Below are positions 23,762 through 35,346 of a stretch of DNA of 64,000 bases, in pieces (within the stretch, counting starts at the first letter, position 1; each line of letters opens with the position of its first letter). The stretch spans positions 17,290,001 through 17,354,000 of the forward strand of contig CM061105.1 in assembly GCA_030770545.1 (NCBI GenBank), read 5' to 3'. The position numbers and the translations under genes were made by a program. This stretch comes from Macropodus opercularis. Its lineage: Eukaryota; Chordata; Actinopteri; Anabantiformes; Osphronemidae. The notes below the pieces were generated by a model. That model saw only the letters and a program-made list of their open reading frames with translations. It was not told the origin of the DNA and ran no database searches.

Positions 23762-25137
23762 TTAGCGACGGTACACTCCGAAAGCCACAAGGCTAAGGAA
23801 GATGGTGACTCCAACCAGCGAGGCCGTGGCCGGGGCTGTGAAGAACTGCCGGTACTGAATCTGACAGTACCACAGCACCGACAGCATGAGGACCAACAGC
23901 GGGATCATTAGGCTGCCCACATTCAGAGCCACCTGCACCTGGTCTGCGGGCCGCGGCTCCCCCGCCGCACCCCGCCCGGCGTGCTGGGAGATGTGACAGT
24001 GCAGGACACAGTTATGCACCAGGTTCAGGGAGGCCAGAGTCTGAGCGTCATCCTGCAGCAACTGACCCTGGTAGATCAACCGGACCTGATGCTCCTGGCC
24101 AGCAAAGTAGGTCCTGAAAGGTGAGGAGAGGTCAGTCCCAGGTTAGAAAAAGGGGTCAGATAAACAGGCAAATGCACCTCTGCTAAAATACTGGTTACAT
24201 TCATTATCCACCACCCAGTTTAGAAACATCAGCAAAATGAGTGTAGCTTGAACTGAGCAGAACTTTGACGTGATCACATGTTCACACAAACGGAGCAGCA
24301 GAGAGTGCGTCTCTGCCCTACAGGTGGCAATAATCAGTGTTGTTTGCACACAGGACTGTGGGAAACTAACCCAAGCCTCATATTTAGCCGAGTTACTGCT
24401 GATACTACACAAGATCTCTGAGCCGAGTCCACTGTCTGGTGCTAGAACTGGGTTTGGATGCTGTGAACCTGATCCAATCTGTGAAATGTGGCTGTAAAAG
24501 GATCATGAGCTGGGCTGGGCCTGCCGTGTCTGAACCTGGACGGCTTTGTGATTCTGAGTTGTACAACCAAATCTACCATTAAGTGAAGAAAGAAAATGGA
24601 TGATGCAGCAGGACAATGGCCCTAAACACGTGTTCGACCCAGAACAGTTAAAGAAGAAACCGTCTGTGTCGGTTGGCCTGGACTTGGACTTCAGACTTGC
24701 AGTACGCACCGTTTGATGTATCCGATGGTGTCCTGCGGCTGAACCTGAGCCATTCTCTCTGTGTCGTTCAGAAACTTCAGCCTGACCACCATGTTCCTTT
24801 GGGAAGAGGACTCTCCTCCTGTTCTGCTCCTCACCCCATCCTCCCCCCTTACCCCTCCCCCCTCCTTCTCCTGGGTGGATGCAGCGAGCTCTTCAGAGGG
24901 AGAGCTGTGTCCAACAGAGCTGGAGGGTGATGATGGTGGTGGTGAAGAGGAAGGGTGCGTGTCCTGGTGGGCGGGACTGGTCCTCAGTGAGGGGGCGGGG
25001 CCTGTGGTAGACGTGAACAGGTGATCTGGGGGATCTGGTGTGCGGGTTGAAATCCAGGCCAGCAGCAGCACCGTGAGCAGCAGCAGGGAGCTGAACAGCA
25101 GCGTCACCTCATCTCCCACACCTTCGATCAGAGCCAT
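23762..25137 (-). CDS. tmub1: Transmembrane and ubiquitin-like domain-containing protein 1
   Basis: TMUB1 is a membrane protein with a cytosolic ubiquitin-like fold, linked in mammals to ER-associated degradation and receptor recycling. Two exons, 24710-25137 and 23762-24113, give 259 aa. The N-terminus MALIEGVGDEVT begins a hydrophobic segment (about residues 12-30). A Ser/Pro/Gly-rich linker follows, then the ubiquitin-like domain (about 116-185, with RLKFLNDTE and RLIYQGQLL), and two C-terminal membrane segments with WYCQIQYRQFFTAPAT. The Met-x-LIEGVGDEVT start and WYCQIQYR favour TMUB1 over TMUB2. The last part, FFTAPATxSLVGVT, is shared with TMUB2. The upstream in-frame TTG is ignored in favour of the conserved ATG. 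Linkage to slc4a2 and fastk agrees with TMUB1. Confidence 0.93.
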
Positions 25138-27205
25138 CGCCCAAGGCAACGCCCACTGACGTCACACAAACAACACACCTGCACACAGGTGAGGTGGGAA
25201 ATTAGCATCAACAGCTGAGCTCCTCTGATTTAAACTTAATCTGAGATGCACTGACATCAGACAAACTCGAAACCATTGGTTCGGATCAGTTACATGTCCA
25301 TGTAGTTTAAGTTTGTTTGAAGTCAGAGCCGTTGATGTTCATCGCAAAAATAACAAAGCAGAAGCTCAGAAACAACCTTTATTTTACTGACGAATCCGAG
25401 CATTTGAGTAGAAACATTGGCCTTAAACCAGTTCAACTCCGATGTGCAAAAAACAGTTAGAACTGAAAACTCGCTGAAACTAAACCAACTGAACAACCAA
25501 TTAGTTGATTAGCAGCATGGACAAGCCTGAAACTCTGTACTTTTGTAATGCGTGACTTCTTTCAGGTCAGGTTCACCGTGTTCAGGCTGACTTTGTTTGA
25601 CTGTTGCTTATTTAGTGCGGTCAGGTCTGATCCAGCTCCAACCGAGCCAGTGCTTAGCCCCAGTTTAGCTCGGTTAGCTCAAATTTAGCTCAGGTTGTGC
25701 TGCTCTGTGTCCTCCCATACATTAACTGCAGCTCCACTTCCAACCTCCGATGACTTTATTCCGCAGACTTTGCGCTGAAGTGTAATTAATATTGAGCTAA
25801 ACTCTGCTAACTGCGTGTAAAGTCGAGCAGAAAACCAGCTAGGCTACATGCTACAAACGTTAGCCCCGCGCTCGTTAACAGTTGTATAAACAGCTTCAGG
25901 GTCAGTTTGTAAAGAAACAAATTAAAGAAAAACTTACAGTTCAGCTGATTAAACTCATATCACAGACCGTTAGCCTAAACGCTAACCAGGCTAATCTGTT
26001 CCCACTACTGCTCAGCACTTCCTGCTTCTTCTTCTTCCTCGGTTTGGAAGTGACGTGGTGGGTTTATACTGACGCCCCCTGTAGGTCGGATGGCGAATTT
26101 TTCTTAAACTTGAGTAAAATAGAAAATGATGGGTAAAATATATGGATAATAATATGGAATTACATTTTAGTGTATAGGTCAGCGGGCGGATTGAGGCTGT
26201 TTACTGTCAAATGTGTTGCATGTGATAACTTCATTAATCTACGGACCGCGTAGGTCCAGAGTAAACAAACAGTAACACGACGATAGACAGACAAACATAA
26301 CATTAACCAACTGATCATGTTTATTTTCATAATTAGCCCCGGTGTCGCACATGCGCACTTTTTCTCTATTGGGCAGGTTAAGAGGGTTAAGAGGCCGGAT
26401 TTAGCGGATGTTACACCTTTTGTTCTTCACAGTAAAAGATGTACGTCAATGAAGAACGACTGCACACAAGCTAAAGCATCGGAACCGTCTGGATAATATA
26501 ACCTTTTAAGAAACGAAGTGTTTAAACTAAGTGAAAAACATCAGCGCCGTTAGCAATATTCCATAAACACATATCGGTCGGTTTCTTCAAAGACAAGATC
26601 AGATATTTCACTGTGGACGTTTATTTTGAAAGGACGCGTCGGGCTCACCCGGACCCGATTCGCGTCTTGACGAGGAGGAACGAATCGTCAGAGGACGTCA
26701 TCTGCGGCAACGGCTCGTGGTTTCTTCTTCTTTCCGGGCTGACGACGCCGGAGCTGATCTCAGTCGGCGGCTCTCAACTCCCCACGCGGCTGCAGAGCTG
26801 CAGGGACGCCGTCAGCATCCTGAGGAGGCCCGAGCCCCTTCTTATGTAAGTCTGGTTCTGATGTGACGTCTCCCCTGAAGTGTTTGAGAGTTCTGCTCCG
26901 GTTCCGACCGACGTGCAGCTGGTGGCATCTCTCATCAGCAAAGTGTGGTGGCTTCTAGGATTCCGTGAGTGATGGGCTGGTGAAGAAAAAGATTTAAAGC
27001 TTCAAAGTGTTTGTGTGAGCGACATCTAGTGGCCTGTTTGTTCTATAGCAACCTATCGAAAACACGACGAAAGCAGTGAGTTTTAAACCTTTATCATCAA
27101 TAAATGCACAGAGAAGAGCGTCTTTAGTTGTTTATGCTAAATGGTTTTTACAGATTACACATTAAAATTAATAATCGATGTGGTTACAGTTAGAACAACA
27201 GAAGT
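25138..27205. other. Upstream region of tmub1; no clear gene
   Basis: It should contain the tmub1 leader and promoter, perhaps up to about 26.05 kb. A plus-strand open frame at 26613-26849 has some CpG content and ends near a GTAAGT (about 26846). Its last part (RLQSCRDAVSIL) faintly resembles the first BAR-domain exon of ASAP proteins, too weakly for a gene call. Otherwise I see nothing. Confidence 0.3.
25157..25164. promoter_or_regulatory. Full CRE/ATF palindrome upstream of the tmub1 start
   Basis: TGACGTCA lies 20 bp upstream of the tmub1 ATG. It is a full CREB/ATF consensus. Function is not shown; the same 8-mer also occurs at 35207-35214 beside the ubtf start and in an afg3l2 intron. 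Confidence 0.3.
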
Positions 27206-27259
27206 TTAAATGAGGAAGACAATTACAATCATCCACACCCTAAAACACGACAGACACAC

Positions 27260-27400
27260 AGTCAATAACATTTTTTTCCACTGTGGCTTTAGTCTGCTCC
27301 TTTTCTGAATCACCAGCTCCCCAGCCTTAGAAAATATTCCTTCACAAGGAGCAGGTGATGCTGGATGCACAGATAATTGCAGGCAAGTTCCACAATGTAG
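27260..27400 (-). mobile_element. hAT transposase C-terminal fragment
   Basis: On the minus strand the segment encodes SPAPCEGIFSKAGELVIQKR and continues RSRLKP. This is the dimerisation-region signature of hAT transposases (family form PxSxxxERxFSxAG). Only this tail remains; no BED finger, catalytic core or paired terminal repeats were found. It is a dead fragment. Confidence 0.75.
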
Positions 27401-27682
27401 GATGTGAGGTCCTACTGCTGCCCAGCAGGGATGATGTGTCGCTGGGTACAGAGCAAACACCGGACCTACCAAAAAGTTACAGACAGATTAAACAGAAAAC
27501 GTATAAAGTATTTAACCTTATTTGGTGGCACACGATCATAATTATCCCTAACTTCTAAACGTCTGCTGCTGACAGTTGGCACAATATCACTCTCCAAATT
27601 TCTTTCCAAGTCTCCTCACAACACAACATTTTTCTGTAATTTCAGTAGTATCAAACTAAACTGAAGCCGACAGGTCAAACTG

Positions 27683-27722
27683 TCATTGGCTCAGACCGGA
27701 TTCTAACGCTATGAGCCAATGA
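27683..27722. repeat. Perfect 11-bp inverted repeat with 18-bp loop
   Basis: TCATTGGCTCA at 27683-27693 is mirrored by TGAGCCAATGA at 27712-27722. Each arm also holds an ATTGG/CCAAT box. It lies between the hAT and LINE fragments and may be a transposon terminus or chance. Confidence 0.6.
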
Positions 27723-27954
27723 TACGCTTCGAAACATTCTCAGACAAGACACAACAGACAAAACACAAAGTAAAGCAGAGGGCGTCTGAAGCCCGGAAGC
27801 TCAGGTCAAGGTATGAAACAGGTTCCGGTCCTTGTACATGTCTGGATTACCTGTTTTTTTGGTTCCGGTTTAGAATTTGTCCTTCAACCCAAAGCCAGCC
27901 GTACTGTAAGAGCATTCCTCATAGGCGACACCTGGTGGCCACCGCCACCCTGAA

Positions 27955-28265
27955 TTTAGTGGTAGGAAGTTACAGGACATCCAGGATTTGATGTCTGTTA
28001 AACAAGTTTGAAGTTTGACTAATTGGTTTGTTTCCTCTGGTTTCATAGACAAATATAACCGAGTATCATCTGCATAGCAGTGAAAATTTATAGAATGTTT
28101 CCTAATAATATCACAGAGAGGAGACATGTAAAGACTGAAAAGTATTGGACCAAGCACAGAACCCTGTGGAACAACAAAGCTAATTTTTGTGTGGATGAAA
28201 GATTGATTATGAACATGAACAAACTGGAATCTGTTCAACAGGTATGACGCCGTTTCCTTCACCTG
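27955..28265 (-). mobile_element. L2-type LINE reverse transcriptase fragment
   Basis: The minus strand encodes a piece of a non-LTR reverse transcriptase with PQGSVLGPILFSLYM, then the catalytic motif YADDTRLY, then a segment ending near NFLPLNS. It is truncated on both sides: no endonuclease and no palm sequence upstream. Motif spacing fits fish L2/Maui-like LINEs. It cannot be active. Confidence 0.85.
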
Positions 28266-28516
28266 CTTCTAATCTACCTTTATATAGACCCATTCTTGTA
28301 GTACTGTTGTGAGCCTGTGATGTCATTGCTGGATGAGTGAGTTTTATCTTTGCAGGGATCTTTGTTGGTACCAGGGACAATGTTGACTTGTGTATATTTG
28401 TATCTTTATAAGCCAGGAAGTTGCTTATTCTGTGTGGGAAGCAGGAGAGCTGTGTCCGGGCAGCTGATGGTCAGCTACTTCAGTTGGCAGTGATGGTTCC
28501 TACTGTTCTTCTGCAG

Positions 28517-30912
28517 CGGCAGCCTGGATGGACAGACGGACACAGGAAACACGGCTCTGCGCTACTGCTGCCTATACAACAAACCACAGTGTGAAACTTG
28601 ATCTCTGGCGTGTTCTTTGTCTCCTCAGCCAATCAGAGTGGAGAGACTGCTTTGGACATTGCACGCAGACTGAAAACCCCCAGTGTGAAGAACTGGTAAG
28701 AACCAGACGTAGAGTTCCAGCATCTTTGAGGTTTGGGATTTTGGTCTGAAGAAGGTGAAGTGGGTTGATCAGAGCCTTTAGTGGAGCTTCGCTGGTTGCT
28801 GAGTTTGAGACGCATCGTCTTCCTGCCTCCCAGTTGGTGGAGGCGGTTTCTGGCAGATTTAACCCTCGTGTTCGTGTTGAATATGACTGGAACCTCAGAC
28901 TGGACGAGTTGGAGGAGAGCGATGACGAACCGGTCTACAAGGTACCAGGTTCGAACCGCAGAACATGAGATCCACTGGTTTTTGATGGAAAGACTCGTCA
29001 ACCTGCTTTCTCCTCACTGTCTTCATCCAGCAGCCCAGTGCAGTAGGAGCGTTCTCTCCATCCTCCGAGTTTCTGCCCATCTTCAAGTGTTTGCTCCCAG
29101 CACAAACCTTTGTTCCTCCTCACAGGGACAAGCAGCGTCCCTCCTATGGAGCTTTGCCAACCCTGTCTACAGCACCTCCACAGACACTCCACCGTCTCCT
29201 GGACCCAACAGCTCAGAGCCTTCTCCAGCTGACAGGAGCCAAAACAAAGATTGAGGACACCAGTAGATCCAAGGAGTTCTCTTGAAAGGTGCTGAGGTTT
29301 CTGAAGTTTTGGACAATACTTTTGAAAGAAGCTCTCTTGTGGAGAGTTCTGGGGTTTCCACTGTATGTCAGAAGTTATCAAATACTGAAGAACCTGGTGG
29401 CTTGAGGTCTGTGATGCAGTTTGTCTTCCATCAGTTAGTGGCCCCTCCTTAATCTGAAAATATTCCTACAAAATGTTGGAAGGTGAATGTGGCAGTTCCA
29501 TCCCACTGTCAGTGAAGGTGATGGACTTAACATTAAATAGTGATGTCACTCACTGGTTCCTCCCTCAGGCCTGGTCCCAGGACCACTCACCCCAGACCAG
29601 TGGAGGAGGAAGCTCCACCTTGAAGAAGAGACCTCCTCCACCCCTGCCTGGACACAAACGTAGTCCGCCTGACTCCCCAAGCCCCGTCCCGCAGGGACCC
29701 AGTGGTAGAGGTAGGACCTCATTCACTGGGCTGCTTTGTGTAATTCACAACCAGTTCAATGCTCACTTTTGACTGGTTCTGATTTCACGCAGTGAGTGAG
29801 ATGACACCTCCCAGGACTTCACCTGCCTGCAAGTTTGGGCTCATCCAGCAGCAGCAGAGGTACATGTTCTACTTTTCAGAAGAAGCGTCTTCATACAGAG
29901 TGTGAATGGTGACAGTGACCCTTGACCTTTCCTGACCTTCTCCGGTACAACCTCAAGTATACCGCTCTGGGACCCAGAGTGTTACCCAAACTACCTCAGA
30001 AAGGTGAGGCCGTGCTCTCTTCACGCGTAACACACCTTTGATAGTCCTGTAGTGGTTCGGCATTGTTGTAGACGTCACTAAAACATAAATGTCTCCTTTG
30101 GATCTACAGTGAAAATCTGTTGTATCTGATACAGGCCAGTAAAAGAGGCGTCGTTCTTTGTCTCAGTCAGGTTTTATGTGTTTGTCTCGCAGTGGCTCTG
30201 AGAGAGATCGACTCCACTCTGTGGGCAAACCGGGTAACAGTCTGACCCCCAGAAGACCCAGCTCTCTGACATTCCTCCAGAATCCCTACTCCAAGACCTT
30301 CCCCTCAGAGCCCAGACCCAAGAAGGGCCTGGCTCCTCCCTAGTTGCTATAGAGACACAGACCCAACACGGCAGCGGCTGTCGAGAGCTACTTGTCGGTC
30401 CAGCAGGGGGAGCCTTTACCTCAGCCGGCAGCCGAAGGTGAAGACGAGCCCCCACCGGGAGCCGTGGAGCTGCCTGCCCCCCTGCCCAGGAAAATCATCT
30501 CTGTGAGGGGCTTCGTCTTGACATTGTTATACTTGCTTATTGCACTTTATTTCCTCTCTGCTCTGCAGGTGAAGAGTAACATCCATGGAAACCATCTATG
30601 ACTGTCAGGCCGATAATGGCGATGAATTAACCTTTGCGCAGGGAGAAGTCATCATTGTCACTGGAGAGGAGGACCAGGAGTAGTGGGTAGGTCCCACTGC
30701 CCACCATCACCTCATCGCTGCCAAAGACCCTGCTCCCAGACTGTGGACTGGAAACGCACTGGGGTTTCATTTCCCAGTACACAAATACTGAATTCTGAAG
30801 TGTTATTTTGCAGCTTATGTCATATTCTGTTGTGCTTTCCACAGATGGGACACATCGCGGGACAGCCGGAGAGGAAGGGCGTGTCCCCGTGTGCTTCGTT
30901 CACATCCTCTGA
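28517..30912 (+). pseudogene. Decayed 3' half of an ASAP1-like Arf-GAP gene
   Basis: ASAP proteins are BAR-PH-ArfGAP-ankyrin-SH3 regulators of Arf GTPases and the cytoskeleton. Here only the ankyrin, proline-rich and SH3 parts remain, still split by introns. Recognisable exons: 28517-28588 (TGNTALRYCCLYNKPQC, 3' end and donor lost), 28629-28695 (NQSGETALDIARRLK, then a -1 shift), 28834-28941 (intact), 29126 onward (-1 shift near 29145), 29569-29710 (STLKKRPPPPLPGHKR, intact), about 29962-30003 (TALGPRVLPKLPQK), about 30192 onward (early stop), about 30420-30515 (LPAPLPRKI), 30569-30686 (YDCQADNGDELTF, TAG at 30681-30683 where the family has Trp), and 30845-30912 (SH3 end, -1 shift near 30884). 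The BAR, PH and Arf-GAP parts are absent; hAT and LINE debris lies in their place. Retained introns rule out a retrocopy. Motifs fit ASAP1 better than ASAP2 or ASAP3. Confidence 0.88.
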
Positions 30913-31655
30913 GTCAGAAAACGACCACACGGGTCAGAGGTCATCTGAGTCTTCATCGCCACTGCCCTCGCTCATCAGTAGCATAACCAAGGTTCAGAAA
31001 AGCACAGCTACAGCCTATCAGAGCTCAGCCACTGTGAAGGGAAACGGGATGAGCTTGAACACGTCCTGCTGGGTCCAGTCTGGTCGTCCGCCACAAACTG
31101 AATTCACGAGGAAGGTCTGAAGTCTGAAGCAGCTTTTCTCCACATAGACTAAAGTATTTGTGAAACAACGTCTGGTTAGATCGGTTTTTAAACACACCTG
31201 TTCAGCAGAATCACTGTGTCTTTGTGTTTAGCGGTCGCATGATTTTCTGTACAACAGGAAAAACCCTCCAGACTTTTCCTCCCCAGAGCTGTTTGATGGA
31301 AATCTAGCCTAGAAAGTTTAATGTCAGAAAAGGAAGCTCGGAGTCTGTCGGAGGACACGAACGCTGTCTGGAAGCAGGAGAAACCGTTGGCGTAGCTCTA
31401 ACGGACACATTTCATCGCATTCACAGAGACTGTAATTACTCTGTTAACCAGGCAGCTGTCACGTATTCGCTAACAGGTCAGAGCAGCCTCACATCAGTCC
31501 CGTCAAGAGAAGAAAGGAGCTAAACTCCAGCTCTGTGCTGGGCTGCAACACAGCTGGATGCTGGTGATGGCTCTAAGCTGGAAGCAGACTTTATACTATG
31601 TTAGAAATGTTACCTGCGTATGATTAAGGAACCACAGACAGTCACTGCACGACGT
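30913..31655. other. Flank of the ASAP relic; nothing recognised
   Basis: The open frame continuing to about 31120 is only the shifted reading of the last ASAP exon and its 3' flank. No other exon, repeat or RNA gene was recognised. Confidence 0.4.
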
Positions 31656-31937
31656 TTAACCCTCGTGCAGCCTGCGAGGGGTCAAAACGACCCCACTGTA
31701 AACTAGGGGGCGCTCAAAGATGAAACACACACACAAGGGTTGGATAAAACAGCCTTTGTGGGTGTTACATCCAAGCAATGAACACGTGTTGGTCTTCTGA
31801 TGAACGAGTTCATCCAACCGTTCATCTAGATAAAGTGTGTTGTGATTTGTCTGTTTTATCCAACCCTTGTGTGGTTTTTGAGCTTAGAGCGCCCCCTGTT
31901 TTCCTTTTGATATCGTCGAAGGCTGCACGAGGGTTAA
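31656..31937 (+). mobile_element. TTAA-flanked MITE, copy 1 (piggyBac-like)
   Basis: The element proper is 31660-31933. It has inverted ends CCCTCGTGCAGCCT and AGGCTGCACGAGGG and is flanked by TTAA on both sides (31656-31659, 31934-31937). TTAA target duplication and ends starting CCC fit piggyBac-type elements. Inside is a second inverted pair (TTGGATAAAACAG and CTGTTTTATCCAA), so most of it can fold into one hairpin. It is non-coding and 274 bp long. Confidence 0.82.
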
Positions 31938-32871
31938 ACACGTCGTTTCCTGCGTATGTCAGCCTTTTGGAAAGATGCTTTTCTGCTTCATCAGATGTGC
32001 GTAAAATGATGACACAGGCCCTGGAAGCGTTCACGCCTTCAGCTTGTGCTCGTGATATACGGCCTCAATACGTGAACACAGGTGGTGCCTTCGAGTCTCT
32101 GGCAGGGAAGCGACTCATCGATCACATACGCTGTCCACTACCGGCTTTTCATTGTTGTTCTCAATAAAGACTAAATATGCCATTTTTTTATTAATTAAAC
32201 ACATTTGTTGATCACATTTCACAACAAGGTTCAGATACTGCTGGAAATGTAAATACACTCCATTACGCGAATGAATAAATGATTTATTTGCTGTGTCCTT
32301 ACATGTGTTTAAGATTTGTAACAAGCAGAAACGCGACTAACCAATAACCCGACGTAAGCATTTGTCTATGTTTGCTAAGCTGCTAGTTCAGGAGGAGGAA
32401 CTGTGACGTAACGGACAAATAGTGCAGGAATTCTCCTGAGTCGTTAATGAATTACTGACGTAATGACATGAACGCAGCATTAAAAGAATCTGGATTTCTT
32501 TTGTATTTTCAAGGACCCGTCAGGTCCAGATCAGCTTCATCTGTGGCCGTCGTTAGCTTAGCGTAGCACGAGGAGAAGCGTCGTTTCTGGGTTTGGATCA
32601 TCAGGACAGAATCGGATGATGATACTTCCTGCTTCCTCCTACTTCCTGTCGTTTCTGGAGGTAGAATGTTCCTGAGCGGCATCAGGCAGATTGAATCGTT
32701 ATTAAACAGTAAATTCCTGACAAATGTCTTCAAATAATCCTGCCTGTGTGTTTCTATTCACTGGTCCAGAGATGGCAAACGTTAATAGAAACATTTCAGA
32801 TTAACATTTCTCCTTAATTACACCTGTTGAAACTAAGTCCTGAAGCCCCTACTTCATCAGAGGATTTCAAA

Positions 32872-33134
32872 TTAACCCTCGTGACTCTTCCAGGGGTCAA
32901 AATTCAAGAACAGTTCAAAGCTCAAAAACCACACGAGGGTTGGATAAAACAGCCGCAGACGATAAACCACAACACGCTTCGTCCAGCTGAACTTGTTCAT
33001 CATAGACCCACGTGTTCATTACTTGGATGTAAAACCCACGAAGGCTGTTTGATCCAACCCTGGTGGTTTAGAGCTCAGAGCCCCTGGTTTACAGTGGGGT
33101 CGTTTGGACCCCTCCGAGGCTGCAGAGGGCTTAG
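32872..33134 (-). mobile_element. Same MITE family, copy 2, inverted
   Basis: It starts with TTAA at 32872-32875 and CCCTCGTG, and ends with a degraded GGCTGCAGAGGGCTTAG near 33130. The core (for example CCCACGTGTTCATTACTTGGATG at reduced identity) is the reverse complement of copy 1, so the two copies lie in opposite orientation about 940 bp apart. It is more diverged than copy 1 at the right end. Confidence 0.75.
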
Positions 33135-33299
33135 ATTTAGTTTACAGGAGAAAGTTATTGAAAGTTTTTTTTTCTGTGAAGAGGCTTTGGGCGGGCACTG
33201 AGACGTCTGCAGGGTCCAGACATCCGTCCAGACCCGGTTCTGTGGGTTTTGGGTTTCCCCTGAGAGTCTGGATCTTAGGTTCACGAACATCCAGGCCTG

Positions 33300-34860
33300 C
33301 AGGGGGCGGTAAACGGGGGCCGTCCGCCCTGAGGGCCCCGGGCCCCGCAGTGTTTTTCCAGGTTCGTATGGGACGTTAAACCTTTAAATGAAGGTGTTCA
33401 CCAGGCGGCGCTGTCACCCGGTGCCCCTCCCTCCAGTCCCCGCACACCTGGCCACAGCTTTCCGGCCGCAGGTGTATCGATCACCGCCGTTCGAGTCGAT
33501 TAGTAACGGCTCCCGGTGGGAGGGGACCGGCGGCTGTGGAAGACCAGCCCGGCAGACGGCGTGCGCTCAGCGGGCAGGACGCCATGTGGATGCGGGTTCC
33601 TCTGGCGTCTCCGGGCCGCGCATTAGCAGCGCGCCAGGCCGGGGAAGGAGCCCCGAGCTGCCGGCAGCCCTGGCGACCTTCTGCACACTTAAGCCCTCGT
33701 TCTCGGGCCCGGCAGCCGCTGTCCTGCGCGTCATCGCGGCGGCATCTCTACCGGCGTCTGGCCGTCGGGTCCCCGGGCCCCAGTCTGGTTCCCCGCCGGT
33801 TCTGGACCCGGACCAGGTTAAAGTCAGGAGATATTTCAGGCGGGTTGAAGCCTGCACCGACGGCGGCTTCGCGCGGGCTCGGCTGCTGTTTTAGCCGCTG
33901 TCTCTGGTTTCAACCTCCGCCTTTGTCCTCATGTTTTCCCCCGGAGTTCCTCCCCCTGCGGCGCTGGGCGGAGTTTCATACCGGACTAGACGCTCCTTTT
34001 GTCGGATTCGATTCGACCTGACTCCCCGGGGTTTACGGCTGAAAAAAGCACACTTTGAAAGTCCCGGAATAATCCGAAGACACACAGCGGTGTGCGGCAA
34101 CAAGCGGGCTCTCCGTCTCCATCACTAGGTGAGTCAGAAGTTGTGGTTCGGAGCAGATTTCTGGGCTTTTCTGCTCGTTTGTCCCCGAGTCTCCAGAAAA
34201 TTCATGGCGGCGTCGCAGTGAAGGCTTCTGGGGCAGCAGCCAGTCATCAGCCCGCTCAGCACCGAAAACCGCACAAACCACAGTTTTAACGCATTTATTT
34301 CCCGCATCGTGCACAAGTTTCGTCTTTTATCGCTTTAATCTCACAACCAAACGCGCAGACGTCGACGGTTGTGAGCATTTCACTCGTTTTGCTCAATAAT
34401 GCGCTTATGGACGTCCACGTGTCAACCGGGGCTTTTGGTCGCTGTTGTTAAATCTTATTAATCCGTTAAATTTCCCGTGTTTTTCACATTTTCCGCCTCG
34501 AAGCAAACGAGCTCGTCTCGAGCTGCCAGCGGAAGCTACGTGGTGACTCCTGCCGGAGGACGGGCGCCATTACCGGGCAGCTGGAGCCTGGCGGCCCGCT
34601 GCGCTCGCTCATCAGCGACCCGGTTAAGACTCCCGCTGGAGACGCATCTGTTCCGGGCTGCAGCTCCAGAACCGCACGTTTGCACAACGAGCCGCAGGTT
34701 CGAGCACAAATCCACGTTTACGCGAAGCGTTGGAGAATTTTTCTGTTTTCTGGACTGAAACATCGACCAAACTTGGTTTGACCAAACGGCGGAACTGCAG
34801 CGGTCCAGTCTGCTCTCTACCGCCCTCCCGGCGCGGTTCGGTTCCTAACTGGCGCAGGAT
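33300..34860 (+). promoter_or_regulatory. GC-rich promoter region of ubtf with candidate 5' UTR exon
   Basis: The DNA is strongly GC- and CpG-rich, unlike its neighbours, as in a CpG-island promoter. A good donor (ATCACTAG|GTGAGTCAG, exon end 34128) suggests a non-coding first exon of ubtf. The long open frames here (for example 33388-33894) are by-products of GC richness. A full CRE palindrome lies further down at 35207-35214. Confidence 0.55.
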
Positions 34861-35206
34861 CAGCACCAAGTCCTGGCATCATGAGTTGCTTGTAAATAAT
34901 TCTGAAAATGACTCAAAAACGTCCTTAGCTTTAAAAACACTCTCTTCAATGGGGTCCGGTCCAGTCTGTGGAACAGATGACGATACGAACCGGAACCTCT
35001 ACTTTCTCCCAGTAGGAGCGTGAGGTGAAGCTAAGGTGGTTCTAGGGCAGCCAGGGTCCGGATGCGGAAACGGGACAGACACGACCCGCTCGGGTCCAGG
35101 TCGCACAGCAGAATCCAGAACTTTCTCAACATCAATAACCCTGCTCCCTTAGCGGCTTCGCTCGGGGGGCGTGGCCTCTCCAGGCCCCTCCTCCAGTCAG
35201 TCACAC

Positions 35207-35214
35207 TGACGTCA
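35207..35214. promoter_or_regulatory. CRE palindrome 133 bp before the ubtf start codon
   Basis: TGACGTCA is a full CREB/ATF consensus in the region just before the first coding exon. Function is inferred from position only. Confidence 0.3.
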
Positions 35215-35346
35215 CCCCGGTGCTGTGCAGCGCGTCAATAACTAAATATGAACGTTAACGCGTCTGTGTCCGCAGTGAATTGGTTTGTTTCACCTGTTGC
35301 TGTGCTCCGCAGTGGGAGGGGGCGGGACCTTCTCGTCAGGTGCTGC

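Noticed and set aside
30174..30612. Open frames that could suggest a living gene at the ASAP locus
   Set aside because: They are fragments between disabling changes; adjoining conserved exons fall in different frames and contain stops.
33388..34021. Overlapping 160-170-codon open frames upstream of ubtf
   Set aside because: They lie in CpG-rich promoter DNA where stop codons are rare, are Arg/Pro/Ser-rich, and show no domain or splice context.
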